In this document: positions 9,552-18,171 of the stretch, piece after piece
Position numbering within the stretch: position 1 is the first letter of the stretch
How the letters are laid out: each line of letters starts with the position of its first letter
Source: Agarilytica rhodophyticola
Lineage (GTDB): Bacteria; Pseudomonadota; Gammaproteobacteria; Pseudomonadales; Cellvibrionaceae
Direction: 5' to 3'
Length of the DNA stretch: 64,000 bases
Assembly: GCF_002157225.2 (NCBI RefSeq)
Contig: NZ_CP020038.1
Span: 6,592,991 to 6,656,990, forward strand
Notes under the pieces: generated by a model
Told to the model about the DNA's origin: nothing
Databases searched by the model: none
Seen by the model: only the letters and a program-made list of their open reading frames with translations
Program-made: the position numbers and the translations under genes

Positions 9552-9962
9552 TTAAGCAACGCGCGTTTCAAGATAATCGATAATATCATTGGATTCGTAC
9601 ATCCAACGAACATGATTACCTTCTTCAATTCGTAAACAAGGTACCATAACCCGCCCACCGTTACTTGCCAGCTCATTACGATATTCTACATTATCACCAA
9701 TATCACGAATATCCATATTAACATTGAGTTTAAATATTGCACGACGGGTTTTAATACAGAAAGGGCAGCCGTGAAGTTGATACAAAGACAATCCTTCCAT
9801 TAACCCCTGTGCATGAGCCTGTTCCTCAGGGCTACGTTCAATAGGTTTTGGCCGCGTCATTTTATCAATTCCGACAATGACAGCCCCCAAACCTTTCCTA
9901 ACAATTTTTAACAACACAATAATCACATCTCTATAAAATGTTAAAAAAATACTAATGGCCAC
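9552..9962 (-). CDS. Glutaredoxin with N-terminal membrane segment
   Basis: 136 residues. The glutaredoxin fold begins near residue 58 with the active site C66-P-F-C69, followed by 'GGRVMVPCLRIEEGN' (the cis-proline region) and 'MYESNDIIDYLETR', which bind glutathione in the family. Residues 1-30 are hydrophobic and probably anchor the domain at the inner membrane with an acidic linker. Start GTG 9962 is the only one that keeps this segment. A later ATG (residue 35) would give a soluble form. A role in thiol reduction at the membrane surface is inferred. Confidence 0.82.
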   Translation of the reverse strand: MAISIFLTFYRDVIIVLLKIVRKGLGAVIVGIDKMTRPKPIERSPEEQAHAQGLMEGLSLYQLHGCPFCIKTRRAIFKLNVNMDIRDIGDNVEYRNELASNGGRVMVPCLRIEEGNHVRWMYESNDIIDYLETRVA

Positions 9963-10294
9963 ACTTACAATGTGGATTCAGTATTTTATAGATAATCAGC
10001 ACTAGTATACCCAGCAATAGACCCTTGAGTAGAAAAGTAGTTTCAGCTGCTTTCTAATATTCAAATTTTACCTTCAGAAAGCCTGCTCAGGATAAATACT
10101 ATGTTTGATATATTACGTTTTTTCTAGACAACTTTAAATATCAGATTATTACAAATGTATAACGAATCGTATGAAGAAAAGGGCCGAAAATGTCGACCCT
10201 TTTGTACCAAGTAAACACATTGCTCAAGAAAAAATCAGCGCTCTAACATTTGTCGAGCATTCTTATTTCACCCTGTGAATAGGCAATAAGAAGA
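9963..10294. other. Intergenic region between cellulase end and glutaredoxin start
   Basis: About 330 AT-rich bases. The right part carries the cellulase terminator (10177-10203). The left part should hold the glutaredoxin promoter. No gene seen. Confidence 0.55.
10177..10203 (-). terminator. Probable terminator of the cellulase gene
   Basis: Read leftwards, a GC-containing stem (AAAAGGG paired with CCCTTTT, extended by a mismatched CGA/TCG step) ends in a T4 run. It lies about 90 bases after the cellulase stop. Confidence 0.7.
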
Positions 10295-12910
10295 TTAATT
10301 CTCTACACAACTACTAGGAGCATTAAAGTTACCACTGTGAGCACCTTGCATACCGAATGCTATGGAGGCGCCTGGTCTTAACGGATAGATGCTATTAGCA
10401 ATAATAGTATTGCCCGATACAGTCACAGTGGCATTCCATGCATTAACAATGGAAATAGCGGTATTTACTGGAATTCTTACCGACCAGTTATTTATTGTGT
10501 CAGTACCGGTATTGGTTACTTCGATATTATTCAACACAAAACCACTATTCCAAATATTGGTGCCACCCAATTCGCAGCTCACGCCTGCGGGTGCGGGATC
10601 TACTACTGATACGCTGATAGAATCAGTAATTGTTGTGTTGTTGATGCGTAGCTCTATAGTGTGAGCTCCCGCAGCAAGTGGCCCTACTTCAACCGAACTG
10701 CCGCTGACAACACCTTGGCTTACTCCATCTACATACAAAGAAATATCTTTCTGCGTGTTACTAGAAAAACTGACCGTTATCACTTCATTACTGAAGAATT
10801 GCTGATTATTTTGTGGTTGGCCAATGCTCACTGTTTCAGCAGAAATATTAACTGAGACGGTAGCGACATTAGACACTAAACCATCATCATCAGTAGCAGT
10901 GTAAGTGAAACTATCCAAACCATTAGCCGTTGCATCAGCAATATAAGTGGCTGTATTACCCATCACTGTTGCACTACCTTGCTGAGGCGCGTCGACAATA
11001 GTGTAGGATGCGATAGAGCCATCTGCATCACTAGCACTTAAGGTAACTTGCGAACTTGATCCCGCCAAGGTTTGTATGGATACATCTGCGGCTGTTGGTG
11101 CACAGCTATTTGAACAAGAACCCAGTTTTGATGAATTTTCTTGAATATAAGTGGCTACCCATACCAGAGGTGCATTCCAGTTAATCGTATTTTCCTTAGA
11201 ACACCATGCACTAGGCGCTGTATCAGGTGCGGCATAACCTTTGGCTGTAGCGACATTAAGTGGGGTAGAACTCTCACCGACACAACTATTGCTATTAGTC
11301 ATGGGGCCACCACTTACCCAACCTTTCGGATAACTGATACCATTATTAATATAATATCCCCAGGCAAGACGATCATGAGTATCGGATTCGTTGAATTCTC
11401 CGTAACCGGTAATATAAGAGAGTTTCATGGAGTTATTACCCATCAAATAATCCATCGACTGTAACAGCCCATTTAGATATTTGTTATCTCCGCTAATTTG
11501 ATGAGCGTAAGCCATAACAATCATGCGGTTTAATACGGTCGAATTCGATCCCCAATCATAACTAACAGGGTCATAAGGCGTTGGATAACCATTATTATTT
11601 AAAATATCTAAGAAATTATCTGCCGCAGTAATTATATTACTTCTTAACATGTTTACCTGTGCCGCTGATAAACCACTATCTTCAGCTGCAATTAGCGATA
11701 AAGTCGCAGAACCATCAACTTGTATCCAACCGAAATCGGCGATCTCACCAAAATGCTCACTGCTTGTTACTGTAGATTTATAGCTAGCTTCAGCGTTGTC
11801 TGATAAAGCTCTAGCAGTCAAATACATTTCCACTGCTGCTGCATAGCGATCATCTAGATAACTTCTATCCGCATATGGCCCGCCACCTTGTTCACCAACA
11901 ATGGTCCACAGTGTTAAAGGCAGATTACTTGCTCGGTCAAAAGCATCCTTTGCAGCACGCCAAAGTTCATTCGCTTTTGCAGCATTGTAGGGTTGAATAA
12001 GGCGTGCAATATGAGCACTTGTTCTGGCCACGGCATATGTCGCGTTGGTAGAAGGCGGACGCACATGACGCGGCGTCGTATTTTCTGATGGGATGCTCGC
12101 CTCTGTTAAAGGGAAGCCACTCCAAGTGGTGTTATGTGCCTTGTGAGAAGCAAGAAGATTAGTATTTTTTGGTAACATACCTGGCATAAAAGTAGAGCCA
12201 AATACAACTTCATCGAGAATATCTGGTATACCATTACCACTTTCAGGAATATTCAAGCTATTATCTGCAAAGCGGCTTTTATCCGCTTCATACAAGTTAA
12301 GTAAAGTCCAAGCAGAAATGGCATGGTTAACAGCATATATTCCAAAATCGCCCGCATCAGCCCAGGAATCCTTCACATCAAATACTTCTCCAGCACACCA
12401 ATCTTGGTAGCAAGGTAAAGCATCATCACCTGGATGTAATGCCGCACGCGCCCATGCAGGCTCGCTCACATGCTGTTCTAAAATAGGCTCACCCATACGA
12501 TGCAAATAAAAGTATTCCATAGCTTCTGCTGGTAAATCAGGATAGAGACTATCACTAATATCAAATGCAACACTCTCCCCTTCACCTTGCACCCATAAAC
12601 GATAGCTACCAGGAACACTATAAGAGGAAAAATCTACTTTATGCACATTATCCTGAGAAGCTCTGTCTAAACCATAAACGCTCGTATTGCCAGATAAAAC
12701 AACGGTAGAACCTTGACGTAACTCCCAAGAAACCGATTGTGAAGCTGAAGTAATAACCGTCGCCACTTTATTTGCTAAAGGCAAATAGCCAATCTGATTA
12801 ACACGAACATCACGAGTATCAACTGCAGACCAAACAGATGCAGAACTTAAAGGCAGTAGTAATGTAGCAGCGATTAAACTACCCGCTTTTTTCTTAAATT
12901 TGTGTATCAT
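10295..12910 (-). CDS. GH9 endoglucanase with Ig-like domains and C-terminal CBM2
   Basis: 871 residues from ATG 12910. Order: signal peptide (1-29), N-terminal Ig-like CelD-type domain (about 30-120), GH9 catalytic domain (about 125-600), a cadherin/Ig-like repeat (about 605-690), a second Ig-like domain (about 693-770) and CBM2 (about 779-869, bounded by two cysteines). GH9 catalytic residues are visible: Asp185 and Asp188 in 'SWADAGDFGIY' and Glu573 just before 'NTINWNAPLVW'. The enzyme is expected to cut cellulose in the periplasm or outside the cell. An in-frame GTG at 12922 exists, but AAGGTG stands nine bases before ATG 12910. Alone on its strand with a 572-base upstream region. Confidence 0.95.
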   Translation of the reverse strand: MIHKFKKKAGSLIAATLLLPLSSASVWSAVDTRDVRVNQIGYLPLANKVATVITSASQSVSWELRQGSTVVLSGNTSVYGLDRASQDNVHKVDFSSYSVPGSYRLWVQGEGESVAFDISDSLYPDLPAEAMEYFYLHRMGEPILEQHVSEPAWARAALHPGDDALPCYQDWCAGEVFDVKDSWADAGDFGIYAVNHAISAWTLLNLYEADKSRFADNSLNIPESGNGIPDILDEVVFGSTFMPGMLPKNTNLLASHKAHNTTWSGFPLTEASIPSENTTPRHVRPPSTNATYAVARTSAHIARLIQPYNAAKANELWRAAKDAFDRASNLPLTLWTIVGEQGGGPYADRSYLDDRYAAAVEMYLTARALSDNAEASYKSTVTSSEHFGEIADFGWIQVDGSATLSLIAAEDSGLSAAQVNMLRSNIITAADNFLDILNNNGYPTPYDPVSYDWGSNSTVLNRMIVMAYAHQISGDNKYLNGLLQSMDYLMGNNSMKLSYITGYGEFNESDTHDRLAWGYYINNGISYPKGWVSGGPMTNSNSCVGESSTPLNVATAKGYAAPDTAPSAWCSKENTINWNAPLVWVATYIQENSSKLGSCSNSCAPTAADVSIQTLAGSSSQVTLSASDADGSIASYTIVDAPQQGSATVMGNTATYIADATANGLDSFTYTATDDDGLVSNVATVSVNISAETVSIGQPQNNQQFFSNEVITVSFSSNTQKDISLYVDGVSQGVVSGSSVEVGPLAAGAHTIELRINNTTITDSISVSVVDPAPAGVSCELGGTNIWNSGFVLNNIEVTNTGTDTINNWSVRIPVNTAISIVNAWNATVTVSGNTIIANSIYPLRPGASIAFGMQGAHSGNFNAPSSCVEN

Positions 12911-13173
12911 TTTATGTGACACCTTGAATTAATGTTATGGGGTTGGAGGCCACACATTAAATCCAAGATGGAAGACATTAGCGTTCATAACGATGCGTTC
13001 ACAAACACTTTCTTTTATCGAAACTTTTAGATTTAAGTTTTTGCGTTAATACAAACTTAGTAGAATTTCACATAGTTTATTTTTTAGCTTAAAAAAGAAT
13101 AAAAATAAGAAGAAATTAATTCACTGCGACACAGTTAGCAAATATAAAAATAAGAGTGGATAAAATGGCACGC

Positions 13174-13202
13174 TTATTATCTATTTTAAAAATAGATAAT
13201 AA
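13174..13202. repeat. Perfect palindrome, 14-bp arms
   Basis: Two 14-base arms (13174-13187 and 13189-13202) are exact reverse complements around a single central A. All bases are A/T apart from one C and one G. It lies 264 bases before the cellulase start and may be an operator or simply a cruciform-prone AT palindrome. Confidence 0.6.
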
Positions 13203-13436
13203 AATAAAAAAACCTCATTACATTTAAGACTGTACACATTATATCAAATAATTTTCCAGTTTATATGACATAAGTGTAATTAGTGGGACATAAGATATAC
13301 TCTTCCATGAAAAAGTGGGAACTGAACACCGACTAGCACTATATACTAGCGCCACCGAAAACTACGATACACTGATATAAACACTTTTAAACGTACAGCG
13401 TAAATATCGCTTTATATACTTTCCATATAGCAGTGA

Positions 13437-13466
13437 GAGCTTACCGAAAGTAAATTCGATAAGCTC
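13437..13466 (-). terminator. Hairpin after the acylase gene
   Basis: A 12-base stem with one mismatch, 17 bases after the acylase stop. No T-run follows in either direction, so termination is uncertain. Confidence 0.35.
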
Positions 13467-13482
13467 ATCTACAAAGCGAGAC

Positions 13483-16347
13483 TTATTTATATTTAGGATA
13501 AAAAAATGTCATCGACTGCGTATCCTTGCGTACGTCTCGGTAACGGTAGAGTAAAGGTATACGATCATTGGTCAAGTAGTTTGGTAATAAGTTAAAATAA
13601 TTTGGGTTGCCAAATTCACCACTCGTTCCACCTGGCCATGTGGATTTAGCACGAATTCCTCGCCAATAGTTTTGTTCAGATACGAAACGATTGGCAGGCC
13701 CGTTAACATACATAAAATCATTTTCTGATTGTGCCGCTGCCGAATGAGATGATGCATCAACAACACCGAAACCTCCATCAGTAGGAATACCCGCTAAACC
13801 CTCGAGTGGTGGAGGAAAATTTGTTCCATTCGATGGAACGCTAAACGGTTCACCTAACGCACTACTAAAAACAATACGGTGTAATTTCCCCCAGCGATAA
13901 TCATCAAGGTTTGTGGAATAATTAAACGCGGTAGCAAACTCATCGCCTCGCAACAGTTCGAGAGCTTTAGTAAGACTTTGCAGTAAAGCAATATCTCTAC
14001 GATCTTGCGCTGAAGCGTTACTTGGCACGCTAAAAAAATTCAGACCAGAAGCACCAACACCATTGTTTACTGAAAAATTCTCCAAAAGGTTGCGCAAAGC
14101 CACCACTTCAAGGGAAGCATCAGGGCGCGCCAACTCTAGTGGTTCAAGTGTTTGGCCAAAAATATGCTGGATAACTTGACCACGCCAAACACTATAAATA
14201 GTTGCAGCTACACTCTCATCTATCTCTCTTTGTGTAGGTTCGCTAAGTTCACCATTTGAATCTGTGGCATCATAACCTTCTACAATTCCTGTGGGAGTAT
14301 TAAAATTCCAGTGTCGTAATCGCTCGACTGCAGATAGTAGTACATTATCTTGCGCCAAGGCAGCCAACTCAGTAGCAACACCATTTTTAGAAGCTCTATC
14401 CATTGCATTTAAAATATGCGGAACAAAAAATTGTGCATCGAGCAATGCAACATCATTTTGTATCGCCTCCATTTCTTCAAATGATATTTTATTATCGCCT
14501 GTGTTTAAATATTGACGAATAAGTTGAGTAATACGGCCAGCTCGAAAGCCTTTCGCATAGTCTGAATTTAAATAATAAATTCCCCCTGTTGGACGCAATT
14601 GATTAAAAGCATTGTTATCCAGAGTGGTACCAGCGGGATCATTGTTGGCATTCACGAACCATCCATTTTTAGGATTGATGACTTGTGGCATTTCTGCAGC
14701 AGGCAAAATAGCATAGGGCAATGTTTGATTTTTCTCGGGTTCGGTTGCAGGCAACCATTCGTTTCCACCTGAGCCATTGCGAATAAATGAGGGAGGTAAA
14801 CCATTGATAAAACCCGCTTCTAAATCTTCACGTAGAGGCATTTCAGCACTAGTAAAATAAGCGATATTTCCACGGCGATCAGAATACACAAAGTTTTGCG
14901 AGCCGACATCAAAGAAACTTACAGCATGCTTAAAATCTTCCAAATTGCGAGCCTCATTAAACCCAATAAATGCATCTAATTCGCGGGTTGCACTAAAGCC
15001 TGTATATTGAATGCTTAGAGCAACGCCTGTCGCCTGATCAAATTCAACAATAGGACCCTGATTGCGACGAGGAACAATCAAAGTGACCGCTGGTATATTA
15101 TCGCCAGAGACAACTACCACATCGTCATTCTTACCATTGCCAATCTGATTCACTCTATATTGCTGCGAAATCGCCTGAATGTGCTCACGCTGTCCTTGAA
15201 AAATAGTGCTCAAGCCACTGGGTGAAGAAAGATCAGGCACGACAGTTTCTTGATAAACATCAGTAACATCCATAGGGTTTGTGGTAGATCCCCATGTAAT
15301 ATAGCGATTATGACCAAGCACAATAGAAGGTGTACCAGGAATGGTATTGCCCACTGCATTAATACCAAAAAGAGAGCGAATTTGCATAGGGTAAAAAATT
15401 GAAGGGGTAGTAAGCCCAAGGTGTGGATCATTAGCTAAAAGAGGATGTCCTTTCTTTGTTAATCTGCCACTTATCGCCCATTCGTTGGAACCTCGCGCCA
15501 CATCATCGGCCATTAATTCGCTAAAAAAACTGACTTTTTGTAGGCGCTCTAAATAATTACCAGCAAGCCTTGCTACATTTAGATCAATTCGTTCAGTTAC
15601 TTTTTCTTCTTCAACAGTAGTAGATAAAGATGCCATTGTAGATAGCCTTGGTACTGAAGCAACATTGGAAGCTGAAGATGTATCAGGAATAGTTGAAGCG
15701 GAGTCAAAAGGTGCCGTACGGTATAAATCTTGGAAAAATAAAGCCGCGCCATCGAAACTATTGGCTACGCCACTGGCTTGAAATTGAGACAGAGTCACAG
15801 TACGTAGAATATCTTCTGTATCAAAAGATAGACTTAAGGACAAAGCTTTAGCGATAACAATACTGTCAATCGGAACCCATGGTTCAAAGTTTGTGATTTC
15901 GATTGCAGCATATTCTAGGGGCAGGCCATGCTTCTGCACGTAAGCATTAACGCCATCACAGTAAGCTACAAGATCTCGCCTTGTTTGCTCAGAGAGTGCA
16001 TCAAAAGATCTTTCCGCAGCCCGCCGAACGCCGATGGTACGCAGTTCAATATCTGAAGGTAGCAGCTCGGCACCAAGTAGTTCTGCAAGTGTTCCACTAG
16101 CTTGCCGGCGACCGAGATCCATCTGGAATAGACGATCTTGTGCATGCACATATCCCTGTAGAAAGAACATATCACGCCTTTTTAATGCAGACACATGTGC
16201 AATACCTGCGCTATCGCGACGAACGAGGCCCCAGGATTGCAAACCATCTATGGCAGACCTATTACTAGCAGTTTCTGCAAATGACGGTGAGGACATCAAA
16301 ACTAACCATATAATACTTGTTAAATACATTATTATTTTCTTCTTCAT
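13483..16347 (-). CDS. Penicillin-acylase family N-terminal-nucleophile hydrolase, exported
   Basis: 954 residues with a signal peptide (1-24). The pattern is that of the penicillin G/aculeacin/acyl-homoserine-lactone acylases: an N-terminal alpha part, then 'RGSNEWA' with Ser287 as the expected nucleophile exposed by self-cleavage before it. Downstream are 'HNRYITWGSTTNPMDVTD' (oxyanion region) and 'GWFVNANNDPAGT'. The family removes acyl chains from amides, including penicillins, lipopeptides and quorum-sensing lactones; the substrate here is not determined. It is longer than most members (about 800). The gene is divergent from a periplasmic binding protein and hybrid kinase pair across 512 bases, which suggests but does not prove a link to signal turnover. 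Confidence 0.92.
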   Translation of the reverse strand: MKKKIIMYLTSIIWLVLMSSPSFAETASNRSAIDGLQSWGLVRRDSAGIAHVSALKRRDMFFLQGYVHAQDRLFQMDLGRRQASGTLAELLGAELLPSDIELRTIGVRRAAERSFDALSEQTRRDLVAYCDGVNAYVQKHGLPLEYAAIEITNFEPWVPIDSIVIAKALSLSLSFDTEDILRTVTLSQFQASGVANSFDGAALFFQDLYRTAPFDSASTIPDTSSASNVASVPRLSTMASLSTTVEEEKVTERIDLNVARLAGNYLERLQKVSFFSELMADDVARGSNEWAISGRLTKKGHPLLANDPHLGLTTPSIFYPMQIRSLFGINAVGNTIPGTPSIVLGHNRYITWGSTTNPMDVTDVYQETVVPDLSSPSGLSTIFQGQREHIQAISQQYRVNQIGNGKNDDVVVVSGDNIPAVTLIVPRRNQGPIVEFDQATGVALSIQYTGFSATRELDAFIGFNEARNLEDFKHAVSFFDVGSQNFVYSDRRGNIAYFTSAEMPLREDLEAGFINGLPPSFIRNGSGGNEWLPATEPEKNQTLPYAILPAAEMPQVINPKNGWFVNANNDPAGTTLDNNAFNQLRPTGGIYYLNSDYAKGFRAGRITQLIRQYLNTGDNKISFEEMEAIQNDVALLDAQFFVPHILNAMDRASKNGVATELAALAQDNVLLSAVERLRHWNFNTPTGIVEGYDATDSNGELSEPTQREIDESVAATIYSVWRGQVIQHIFGQTLEPLELARPDASLEVVALRNLLENFSVNNGVGASGLNFFSVPSNASAQDRRDIALLQSLTKALELLRGDEFATAFNYSTNLDDYRWGKLHRIVFSSALGEPFSVPSNGTNFPPPLEGLAGIPTDGGFGVVDASSHSAAAQSENDFMYVNGPANRFVSEQNYWRGIRAKSTWPGGTSGEFGNPNYFNLLPNYLTNDRIPLLYRYRDVRKDTQSMTFFYPKYK

Positions 16348-16859
16348 AACAAACTATTCTCATTATTATTTATTATTAGATCATATTTAAATAAATCTAC
16401 TACGGTACATCCAAAAAGGTGAGGCGTGCGGTAGGAGCGTGAAATACTTTGTTTATACGAACATTATCCAAATTCACTATGCCAAAATCGCATATATTTG
16501 TCGTGCCATTTTTATAAATAAAAGAGCGATGTATTTATACCAAAAGTAGAAAATAACGATTTATGTGACAAGCGAGAAGACACGATCTGAAAGCGTAGAT
16601 TTTTGCGACAAAGCAGATGAAAAGCACTACCAAAAGTTCATTTCATATAGCTCAAATATAAACCACAGAATGCGTGGGCATGCTCTTTATGTAGTCTACA
16701 ATGAAAGAAGTAGAGCAAAGAAAGATGCCATATAGCTGAGCGCTTCTCAAGCATTAGCTCATATATTTGTAATAACAAAAAATGAAACTAATGCCATAGA
16801 ACTGACCGCCAAGTTCGTTATTGCACATTGAAAACTACCACTTAATAAGCGATATAAGA
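16348..16859. other. Divergent promoter region
   Basis: About 510 AT-rich bases between the acylase and the binding-protein gene. Promoters for both must lie here. I see no gene and no strong repeat. Confidence 0.55.
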
Positions 16860-18104
16860 ATGCCTAGAAGGTCGTACCATTGTAACTTGAGTTTATTAGT
16901 TATCTTAATTTTTATCTTGTCTATCAAGACCTGTGCGTTTGCTTCAACGGTGAATAACCTTACGATAAAAATAGCGCTTGACGCTGATTGGAAGCATCAT
17001 CAAGCATCCGCAAATTCAATAGAGATGGGGATAAGAACCGCATTTGATGAGATCGACAATATAGTACAAAACTATAGTATTGAGTTTGTGCCTATGGACC
17101 ACCGAGGCAATGTCACACGTAGTAAGCTCAATATGAAAAAAGCATTTGCCGATCCAGACACCTTGCTAGTGATGGCCGGTATGCATTCGCCACCTTTGAT
17201 AAAAAACCGCACTCTGATCAATGAGCAAAAGATGTTGACTCTGGTTCCATGGGCAGCGGGAGGCCCCATAACACGCTATCCATCTGAAAATAATTGGGTA
17301 TTTCGGTTATCAATCGACGATACCAGAGCAGGATTAAAGATCGCCGAATATGCTATCAATGAACGTGCATGTAAAACACCTCACCTATTACTCGAGCAGA
17401 CCCCTTGGGGCGAATCTAACCGAAAAACAATGACTCATGCTGTAAAAAAACTCTTAAACAAAGAGCCCTCATTAACTTGGTATAACTGGAGTGTGTCTGA
17501 AGCAAGCTTAAGGATAAAACTTCGAAGTATAATTGAAGATAAAACAGATTGTATTTTATTTGTTGGCAACGCCAATGATGGAAAAACACTTATGCATGCC
17601 ATGCTTTCTATGGAAAATAAAACGATACTTCCAATATTGAGTCACTGGGGTATCACAGGTGGGGAATTCCATAATGTTGTCGATGCTAGCATGCGTGAAA
17701 AGCTCGACCTGACTTTTATACAAACATGTTTTTCTTTCGTTTCTTCTAAAGAAACTCCCTTTTCACAATCTGTTTTCAAAAGAGCTCAGAAATTATTTCC
17801 CGAACTTAGAGTTGAAAAAGACTTACAGGCACCTGTTGGTTTCATTCATGCATACGACTTGGGAAAAATTTTAATCCAAGCATTACAAGAATTCTCTCTT
17901 GTAGAGGACATGGATATTAATCGAGAGAAATTAAAGCTAGCATTAGAAAATCTCGAATCACCCGTGCAAGGTCTCGTTAAAAATTACTCAAAACCCTTTT
18001 CCGTTTTTACTGAAGAGAATGATACGGCCCACGAAGCTTTAGATATATCAAACTTTTGTATGGCCCGCTACGGAGAAGAGAATGAGATTATCGTCATGAA
18101 ATAA
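16860..18104 (+). CDS. Periplasmic binding protein, branched-chain amino acid (LivJ) type
   Basis: 414 residues from ATG 16860 with a signal peptide (about 1-28). The frame is also open from TTG 16821, but that would add 13 residues before the signal, so 16860 is preferred. The body follows the type I periplasmic binding fold: 'MGIRTAFDEID', 'MAGMHSPPLI', 'LTLVPWAAGGPIT', then 'NWVFRLSIDD' and a second lobe. No ABC transporter genes follow. The next gene, 67 bases on, is a membrane hybrid kinase, so the protein probably acts as the ligand-sensing partner of the kinase, as in LuxP/LuxQ or TorT/TorS. The ligand is unknown. Confidence 0.82.
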   Translation: MPRRSYHCNLSLLVILIFILSIKTCAFASTVNNLTIKIALDADWKHHQASANSIEMGIRTAFDEIDNIVQNYSIEFVPMDHRGNVTRSKLNMKKAFADPDTLLVMAGMHSPPLIKNRTLINEQKMLTLVPWAAGGPITRYPSENNWVFRLSIDDTRAGLKIAEYAINERACKTPHLLLEQTPWGESNRKTMTHAVKKLLNKEPSLTWYNWSVSEASLRIKLRSIIEDKTDCILFVGNANDGKTLMHAMLSMENKTILPILSHWGITGGEFHNVVDASMREKLDLTFIQTCFSFVSSKETPFSQSVFKRAQKLFPELRVEKDLQAPVGFIHAYDLGKILIQALQEFSLVEDMDINREKLKLALENLESPVQGLVKNYSKPFSVFTEENDTAHEALDISNFCMARYGEENEIIVMK

Positions 18105-18171
18105 ATACTAATACGTAAAATATCTAAAGCAAATAGCACCAGATTTATTTTTTTAGATACTCAGTAAAAAA

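Larger units (their letters stand above)
12911..13482. other. Long upstream region of the cellulase gene
   Basis: About 570 AT-rich bases between two leftward genes. It contains the acylase-side hairpin (13437-13466), a perfect 29-base palindrome (13174-13202) and a short direct repeat GCGTTCA at 12980-13000. The cellulase promoter must lie here. No gene was found. Confidence 0.55.
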
